Source: Candidatus Pseudomonas phytovorans (lineage in GTDB: Bacteria > Pseudomonadota > Gammaproteobacteria > Pseudomonadales > Pseudomonadaceae). Taken from it: DNA of 64,000 nt. The notes beneath the pieces were generated by a model. That model did no database searches. It was not told where the DNA came from and saw nothing but the letters and a program-made list of their open reading frames with translations. The DNA is taken from the NCBI GenBank assembly GCA_029202525.1, contig CP119325.1, positions 248,001 to 312,000 of the forward strand, given 5' to 3'. A program made the translations under genes and the position numbers. Below, in pieces: positions 59,173 through 64,000 of the stretch. The first letter of the stretch is position 1. The number at the start of each line of letters is the position of its first letter.

Positions 59173-59811
59173 TCAGTGGTAGGCGCGCTCCAATTCGTCC
59201 AGTTGATGGTCGAAACTGCGCAGGCGCGCCGACCAGGTGTACACCAGCACCTCCAGGTCACGGTTGAGCACTGCCGTATTGCCATGGCCACTGCAGGTGG
59301 GCTCGCCCAGGTCCAGCTGATAGCGCTCACGCGCCATGGCCTGGGCCACGCTGGACAGGTCGCGTGCATTGGCCAGCCAATGGTGATGGTGGTCATGGAT
59401 TTCACGATCGAGTGCCCGGCACTGGCGCTTCAGGGCATCCAGGCTCTGCTCCAGCGGTGTGCCCTTGAGCTCGCCCATGACTTCTTCGAACGTGCGCCCA
59501 GAATGCCAGTAACTGCCCCAGAAATAGCGGTCGAACACCGTTTCGACGCGGCGCAGGGCCACCTTGGTGTTCCAGATGGTCAGTAACGTTCGCCCCTGAA
59601 TCACTTCACGCTTGTTCAGGTGCAACTGCTGCCAGGCAATCCAGGTCAGCGCCACCAATACAACCGCCACGGTGACCGCTGCAGCCGCATACAGAAAATG
59701 CACGGCCTGGTTCATCTGTTGCGTCTGCCTGATGCCATAGAAATAACTGGCCGTCAGGGTGCCCAGGATCGTCACGGAGCACCAGAAACCTGGTGCATAG
59801 GGATCTTTCAT
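59173..59811 (-). CDS. Uncharacterised inner-membrane protein
   Basis: A 212-residue protein with two N-terminal transmembrane helices (about 8-25 and 37-60) and a C-terminal soluble helical part (REVIQGRTLLTIWNTKVALRRVETVFDRYFWG). A His run (DHHHHW) lies at about 139-144. It is a type found in pseudomonads without known function. It converges on the CBS gene. Confidence 0.75.
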   Translation of the reverse strand: MKDPYAPGFWCSVTILGTLTASYFYGIRQTQQMNQAVHFLYAAAAVTVAVVLVALTWIAWQQLHLNKREVIQGRTLLTIWNTKVALRRVETVFDRYFWGSYWHSGRTFEEVMGELKGTPLEQSLDALKRQCRALDREIHDHHHHWLANARDLSSVAQAMARERYQLDLGEPTCSGHGNTAVLNRDLEVLVYTWSARLRSFDHQLDELERAYH

Positions 59812-59880
59812 TGCGCTATCCCCTTATTGTTTTCCTGAGCATAGCAACGGCCAATCACTCGTCAGGTGCCGCTCGGCGCT

Positions 59881-60123
59881 TTATTTTCGGGGGCGGCGCA
59901 ACGCCTCGTTAAGTTGATCGAACGGCTCCGCCCAATCGGCATCCTCAATGATGCTGTCCTTGAGAAAAGCACGCTGAGACTCGGTCCAGAACGGCGCATC
60001 CACCAGCTTGATTTCGTTCTTCAGCGGGGAATGGCTGGTGATGAACTGATCGATACTCTCGGGATCGTCGGGCAAGCCCAACTGCTTGAACAGGTCGGCA
60101 AAGTGATGGATCGGCGCTTCCAT
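59881..60123 (-). CDS. DUF2789 family small protein
   Basis: An 80-residue protein (MEAPIHHFADLFKQLGLPDD, then a C-terminal FDQLNEALRR). The ATG at 60123 follows a perfect AGGAGG by five bases; a longer open frame is not needed. Helical and acidic, it is recognised as DUF2789. Function unknown. Confidence 0.82.
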   Translation of the reverse strand: MEAPIHHFADLFKQLGLPDDPESIDQFITSHSPLKNEIKLVDAPFWTESQRAFLKDSIIEDADWAEPFDQLNEALRRPRK

Positions 60124-60184
60124 GGTTCCTCCTGAGCGCCAGGCAGGCCGTCCACGACGCCCGCCTGGCATGGGTGTGAAAACA

Positions 60185-60643
60185 TCAGCACAGCTCGCGC
60201 ACTTCGGCGTGCGGCACCAACTTCATGTACTGCTCCATGCTCATGTGGATCAAGTGATCGTGGTCACCTGCCTCCAGGTAGACATCACCTTGGCGAGTAA
60301 GACTCGAATCAAGCAGCATTTTTATCTGATAAGCATCACCAAGGGCCGGCACGGCACCGCGCTCGCAGTCGCCGAACAGGCTCGGCAGGCCGCTTTCGCG
60401 GGTCAGTTGCCAGGCCCCCGACATGCGCACTTTGCTCATGTCCAGGTGCCGGTTGGCCGGTAGCACGGCCATGATGTAGTTGCCATGACGGTCATCGAGC
60501 ATCACCGACTTGGCCACCCGCTCGGCGGGCACGCCGGCCGTACGGGCCGACTCCAGGCTCGTGGCCGAATGTGGATGAGGAATGATGTCGTAGTCGCAGT
60601 TGGCCTTGTCCAGGCGGGCCTGCAGGGTCTTTGCCATACGCAT
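60185..60643 (-). CDS. YbaK/EbsC-type aminoacyl-tRNA deacylase
   Basis: A 152-residue protein of the YbaK/ProX domain family that hydrolyses mischarged tRNA. ERVAKSVMLDDRHGNYIMAVLPANRHLDMSKVR contains the conserved Lys motif (AKSV), and LFGDCERGAVPALGDAY is the GxVPPxG-like active-site block. GGAGG lies six bases before the ATG at 60643. Another Met two codons later is a less likely start. Confidence 0.86.
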   Translation of the reverse strand: MRMAKTLQARLDKANCDYDIIPHPHSATSLESARTAGVPAERVAKSVMLDDRHGNYIMAVLPANRHLDMSKVRMSGAWQLTRESGLPSLFGDCERGAVPALGDAYQIKMLLDSSLTRQGDVYLEAGDHDHLIHMSMEQYMKLVPHAEVRELC

Positions 60644-60779
60644 GATGCACCTCCGGTTTCGCCCCCCAATCTTCAATTTTAGGCCGGGTAGCGGCAGGCA
60701 GGGCCAAACTTGTGCGGTCGGGGCAAACGAGGTGACGACAGGTGATCAGCAGGGGCCTGAACCAGGCCCCTGAAATCTG

Positions 60780-61412
60780 TCAGAGAGGTGCCCGGCGCAG
60801 GGTCGCCAGGAAGGTGGCCGCGCCGATGAATAACCCGGCAAAGGTCCGGTTCAGTCGTTTTTGCTGCTTGGGTGTACGCAGCAAGCGCAACACCCGCGAT
60901 GCCAGCCCGGTGTACCCCGCCATCACCAGCATGTCCACGGTGATCATGGTCACGGTGATCGCCACATACTGCGGCAGCAGCGGTGCATGCGGGTTGATGA
61001 ACTGCGGCAGTACGGCCAGCATGAACACCAGCGCCTTGGGGTTGCTGACGTTGACCAGGAACCCGCGGAACACCAGGCTCAGCGGTTTGCCGATCGGACG
61101 CACGCCGGACTCATCGGACATGTCCATCGGCAAGGCCCGCCATTGCTTGTAGGCCAGGTAGACGAGGTAGGCGACGCCGAACCATTTGATGACCTGGAAG
61201 GCCGTGGCCGAGGCGGCCAGGATGGCGCCGACGCCGGCGGCAATGATGGCGATTTGCACGATCAGGCCCAGTTGCAGGCCCAGGGCATTCCAGTAACCAC
61301 GCCAGAAGCCATACTGCAGGCCGCTGGACATCGAGGCAATTGCCCCGGCACCGGGTGAAAGGCTGATCACCCAACAGGCGGCAAAGAAGCCCAACCATAC
61401 TTCCATCGACAT
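60780..61412 (-). CDS. LysE/RhtB-family amino-acid exporter
   Basis: A 210-residue inner-membrane protein with six predicted transmembrane segments. The family opening SLSPGAGAIASMSSGLQYGFWRG and the middle motif FLVNVSNPKALVFMLAVLPQFI are complete. It should export an amino acid such as homoserine or threonine. The ATG at 61412 lies six bases after GAGG; a GTG one codon earlier is possible. Confidence 0.88.
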   Translation of the reverse strand: MSMEVWLGFFAACWVISLSPGAGAIASMSSGLQYGFWRGYWNALGLQLGLIVQIAIIAAGVGAILAASATAFQVIKWFGVAYLVYLAYKQWRALPMDMSDESGVRPIGKPLSLVFRGFLVNVSNPKALVFMLAVLPQFINPHAPLLPQYVAITVTMITVDMLVMAGYTGLASRVLRLLRTPKQQKRLNRTFAGLFIGAATFLATLRRAPL

Positions 61413-61501
61413 CACACACCTCGCTCAAGCATATATTGCAAAACGTTAAGCTAAGGTGTTGGTGAAAAAATGACCAGCAGATTTTGAGGAATTTTACTGC
61501 C

Positions 61502-61609
61502 TGTACTGGCCTCTTCGCGGGCACGCCCGCTCCCACAGATACAGTGCAGATTTCAGACCCTGTGGATTATCTGTGGGAGCGGGCATGCCCGCGAAGAGGC
61601 CGGTACAGG
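61502..61609. repeat. REP palindrome pair
   Basis: Inverted REP units with long arms (CCTGTACTGGCCTCTTCGCG and its mirror ending GGCCGGTACAGG) lie between the mscS-type gene and the LysE-type gene. Confidence 0.9.
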
Positions 61610-61614
61610 TTCAA

Positions 61615-62202
61615 TCAGTCAGCCTCGACAGATGCATCCTTGTGCATCGTCTGTACCTCAGCCCCGCGCCAGCGCCGCACCGACTTCTGGAAGAACTGGC
61701 TATTGGGCACCTGCACCAGCGCCCCACCCGCCTCGGGCATTTCCAGCAAGGTGGTAAACAGCAGGTTGATGGCGATCACCCGGCCTTTCACGCCCGGCTT
61801 GTCCAGCGTATCGACCAGCTCGACCACATCACCGATGCGAAACGGCCCGACCGTGAAGATCAGCACCGCGCACAGCAGGTTGGACAGCACGCTCCACATG
61901 GCGAAGAAGGCCACCGCCGCCACCGCGACAAAGCCGGACAATGCCGTCCACAGCACGGTTGCGGACACGCCCAGGCGCTCCAGCACGAATAGCAGCGCAC
62001 TGCCCATGATCAGCCATCGCAGGCCGCCGCGCACCGGTACCAGCAGCTCTGGCGGCAGCGGGTAACGCTGGCCCAGGCGGCTCAAACCCCGAGCCACGAT
62101 GCGCTGCAGGACGAAGGCCGCCACCAGGATCAAGAGAATCTGCAAGCCCAGCCAGAAGGTGTTCATCCATTGCCCTGGCAGCAGCGAACGCAGCTCCTCC
62201 AT
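61615..62202 (-). CDS. Small MscS-family mechanosensitive channel
   Basis: A 195-residue inner-membrane protein. Two or three N-terminal transmembrane helices precede the pore helix region (VSATVLWTALSGFVAVAAVAFFAMWSVLSNLLCAVLIFTVGPFRIGD) and the beta domain (DVVELVDTLDKPGVKGRVIAINLLFTTLL). It lacks the large C-terminal domain of MscS and is clearly short. The start overlaps the stop of the ABC-F gene by one base, so they are co-transcribed. Confidence 0.85.
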   Translation of the reverse strand: MEELRSLLPGQWMNTFWLGLQILLILVAAFVLQRIVARGLSRLGQRYPLPPELLVPVRGGLRWLIMGSALLFVLERLGVSATVLWTALSGFVAVAAVAFFAMWSVLSNLLCAVLIFTVGPFRIGDVVELVDTLDKPGVKGRVIAINLLFTTLLEMPEAGGALVQVPNSQFFQKSVRRWRGAEVQTMHKDASVEAD

Positions 62203-64000
62203 CAGGACAGCGCCTCAAGCTCAGCCTGCATGCTTTCGAGGGTTTCCAACGCTTCCATCCAGGCTTCTTCCAGCTCGCCTTCGCGTTGCTTGAGCTTGGT
62301 CTGGCGCGCCAGCAGTTCACGCAACTCGTCCTTACGAGCCGACTCGTAAACGCCTCCATCACCCAGCGCGGTCTCGACCTCGGCCAACTGCGCGTGCATC
62401 TGGTTAAGCTCGGCCTCCAACTTGTCGGCGACCTTCTTGTGCGGTGCCAACTGCTGGCGCAAGGCTGCGGCAGCCTGACGCTGGGCCTTCTTGTCGGTCT
62501 TGTCCGGGTTGACCGGGGTGGTACTGGCCGGTGCACTGCGCTGGCGGTACTCGACCAGCCAGCGGCTGTAGTCGTCCAGGTCACCGTCGAAGGGTTCAAC
62601 CTTGCCGTCGGCTACCAACAAAAAGTCGTCGGTGGTGCTCTTGAGCAGGTGACGGTCGTGAGACACCACTACCACGGCACCGGCAAACTCCTGCAACGCC
62701 ATGGTCAGCGCCAGGCGCATTTCCAGGTCGAGGTGGTTGGTCGGTTCGTCGAGCAGCAGCAGGTTCGGCCGTTCCCAGGCAATCAGCGCCAGCGCCAGGC
62801 GGGCCTTTTCGCCACCGGAGAAATTCACCACCGGCTCTTCGCAGCGGGCGCCGTGGAAGTCGAAGCCGCCGAGGAAGTCGCGCAAGGTCTGCTCACGTTC
62901 GGTGGGGGCAATACGCTGCAGGTGCAACAGCGGGCTGGCCTTGTCGTCGAGCGAGTCCAGCTGGTGCTGGGCAAAGTAGCCTACGGACAGATTCTCGCCA
63001 CGTACCAGGCGGCCCGACAACGGCTCCAGCTCACCCGCAAGGTTCTTGATCAGGGTCGACTTGCCAGCGCCGTTGGGCCCCAGCAGGCCAATGCGCGCAC
63101 CCGGGGTGAGCTGCAGCTTGACCTTGTCGAGGATGGCCTTGTCGCCATAACCCAGGCTGCCTTCGGACAAGCTCAGCAACGGGCTGGAGATTTTTTGCGA
63201 CTCGCGGAAGACGAAGTCGAACGGCGAGTCGACATGCGCCGCCGACAGCTCCTCCATGCGCTCCAGGGCCTTGATCCGGCTTTGGGCCTGGCGCGCCTTG
63301 GTGGCCTGGGCCTTGAAGCGGGCGATGTACTTTTCCATGTGCGCGCGCTGCGCCTGCTGCTTCTCGTAAGCTTGTTGCTGCTGCGCCAGGCGTTCGGCAC
63401 GGGTGCGTTCGAAGGCGCTGTAGCCGCCCTTGTACAGGTTCAGCTTGCGCTGCTCGACGTGCAGCACATGGTCGACCACGGCGTCGAGGAAGTCACGGTC
63501 GTGGGAAATCAGCAACAGCGTGCCGGGGTAGCCTTTGAGCCAGTCTTCCAGCCACAGGATGGCGTCGAGGTCCAAGTGGTTGGTGGGTTCGTCGAGCAGC
63601 AGCAGGTCGGACGGGCACATCAGTGCCTGAGCCAGGTTCAGGCGCATCCGCCAGCCGCCGGAGAAGTCGCCGACGCGGCGGTCCATCTGCTCGTTGGTGA
63701 AGCCCAGGCCCGCCAGCAATTTGCGCGCGCGGGCGTCGGCGGTATAACCGTCGGCGGCTTCCAGCTCACTGTGCAGGCGCGCCAGGGCGGTGCCATCGTG
63801 GGCCTGCTCGGCCGCAGCCAGTTCGGTCTGGACCTTGCGCAGGCGCGCGTCGCCATCGAGCACATAGTCCACCGCCACGCGGTCGAGGGTCTCGATCTCC
63901 TGGCGCATGTGGGCGATGCGCCAGTCGCCGGGCAGTTGGCAATCGCCACCATCTGGCGACAGCTCACCGCGCAGCAAGGCGAACAGGCTGGATTTCCCGG
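62202..64000 (-). CDS. ABC-F family ATPase (YheS-like), 5' end outside window
   Basis: About 599 residues are visible. The first Walker A motif is cut at the window edge (GKSSLFALLRGE). Two ATPase halves carry the signatures FSGGWRMRLNLAQAL and FSGGEKARLALALI and two Walker B motifs (LLLLDEPTNHLDLDAILWL and LLLLDEPTNHLDLEM). The linker between them is the charged P-site interaction motif region. A C-terminal coiled coil (QLAPHKKVADKLEAELNQMHAQLAEVETAL) completes the YheS-like form. There is no membrane domain: ABC-F proteins act on the ribosome. It is upstream of, and overlaps, the mscS gene. Confidence 0.92.
   Translation of the reverse strand, partial: GKSSLFALLRGELSPDGGDCQLPGDWRIAHMRQEIETLDRVAVDYVLDGDARLRKVQTELAAAEQAHDGTALARLHSELEAADGYTADARARKLLAGLGFTNEQMDRRVGDFSGGWRMRLNLAQALMCPSDLLLLDEPTNHLDLDAILWLEDWLKGYPGTLLLISHDRDFLDAVVDHVLHVEQRKLNLYKGGYSAFERTRAERLAQQQQAYEKQQAQRAHMEKYIARFKAQATKARQAQSRIKALERMEELSAAHVDSPFDFVFRESQKISSPLLSLSEGSLGYGDKAILDKVKLQLTPGARIGLLGPNGAGKSTLIKNLAGELEPLSGRLVRGENLSVGYFAQHQLDSLDDKASPLLHLQRIAPTEREQTLRDFLGGFDFHGARCEEPVVNFSGGEKARLALALIAWERPNLLLLDEPTNHLDLEMRLALTMALQEFAGAVVVVSHDRHLLKSTTDDFLLVADGKVEPFDGDLDDYSRWLVEYRQRSAPASTTPVNPDKTDKKAQRQAAAALRQQLAPHKKVADKLEAELNQMHAQLAEVETALGDGGVYESARKDELRELLARQTKLKQREGELEEAWMEALETLESMQAELEALS

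Noticed and set aside
1168..61609. CRISPR array formed by the repeated GCCCGCTCCCACA sequences
   Set aside because: The copies are paired inverted repeats scattered singly between genes, not direct repeats with regular spacers. They are REP elements.

Overview
The window is chromosomal DNA from a fluorescent pseudomonad of the Pseudomonas putida group. The evidence is the high-GC coding bias, the recurring P. putida-type REP palindromes in the gaps between genes (core TTCGCGGGC..GCCCGCTCCCACA), and a near-continuous set of sulfur-scavenging genes that match what I remember of P. putida S-313/KT2440 (ssu, lsfA, tauABCD, sftP-astA, sftR, atsK, atsR, atsBC). Species identity is inferred from memory of these families; no search was run.

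Layout. (1) 1-20.3 kb is a sulfate-starvation region. On the minus strand lie the 5' end of ssuA, ssuE, the 1-Cys peroxiredoxin lsfA and an OprD-family porin. On the plus strand follow tauABCD; then, on the minus strand, a BetT-type transporter and an EpsC-type serine acetyltransferase; then, on the plus strand, a cystine-type ABC transporter, two SfnB/DszC-type flavin oxidoreductases, an NtaA/DszA-type monooxygenase and a MetQNI-type ABC transporter. (2) 20.3-29.3 kb is housekeeping and signalling: a PAS-GGDEF-EAL protein, a delta-9 type desaturase (desA), a PAS-GGDEF cyclase, an HDOD protein with a degenerate receiver domain, gabT and gabD. (3) 29.5-39.5 kb is a sulfate-ester locus: astA and sftP, the LysR regulator sftR, atsK, atsR, and atsBC with a fused double permease. 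(4) 39.6 kb holds tRNA-Arg(CCG). (5) 39.7-58.5 kb holds one divergent gene and then twelve tightly packed plus-strand genes. They encode SrfA/SrfB/SrfC-type proteins, a bitopic Cys-rich protein, a PpkA-like periplasmic von Willebrand A (vWA) protein, a LolCDE-type ABC pair, a SUMF1-fold protein, two lipoproteins and two tandem bitopic vWA proteins. (6) 58.7-64 kb is ordinary chromosome: a CBS protein, a membrane protein, DUF2789, a YbaK-type deacylase, a LysE exporter, a small MscS and a truncated ABC-F ATPase.

How the genes work together. Regions 1 and 3 are a sulfur-salvage programme: periplasmic capture, uptake, and oxygenolytic or transfer-type release of sulfite or sulfate from taurine, alkanesulfonates, sulfones and sulfate esters. 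Most of these proteins contain almost no Met or Cys, which fits expression during sulfur starvation.

Region 5 is the best candidate for an undescribed system. It joins the SrfABC module (a giant Hsp70/actin-like ATPase, a dynamin-like GTPase and a bitopic membrane protein) to a set of envelope parts that resembles the TagQRST/PpkA sensor of type VI secretion: FtsX/LolC-type permease plus ATPase, SUMF1-fold protein, lipoproteins and vWA. No type VI structural gene, Ser/Thr kinase or phosphatase is visible in the window. The predicted topologies suggest a trans-envelope machine with NTPases in the cytoplasm and vWA/SUMF1/lipoprotein partners in the periplasm.
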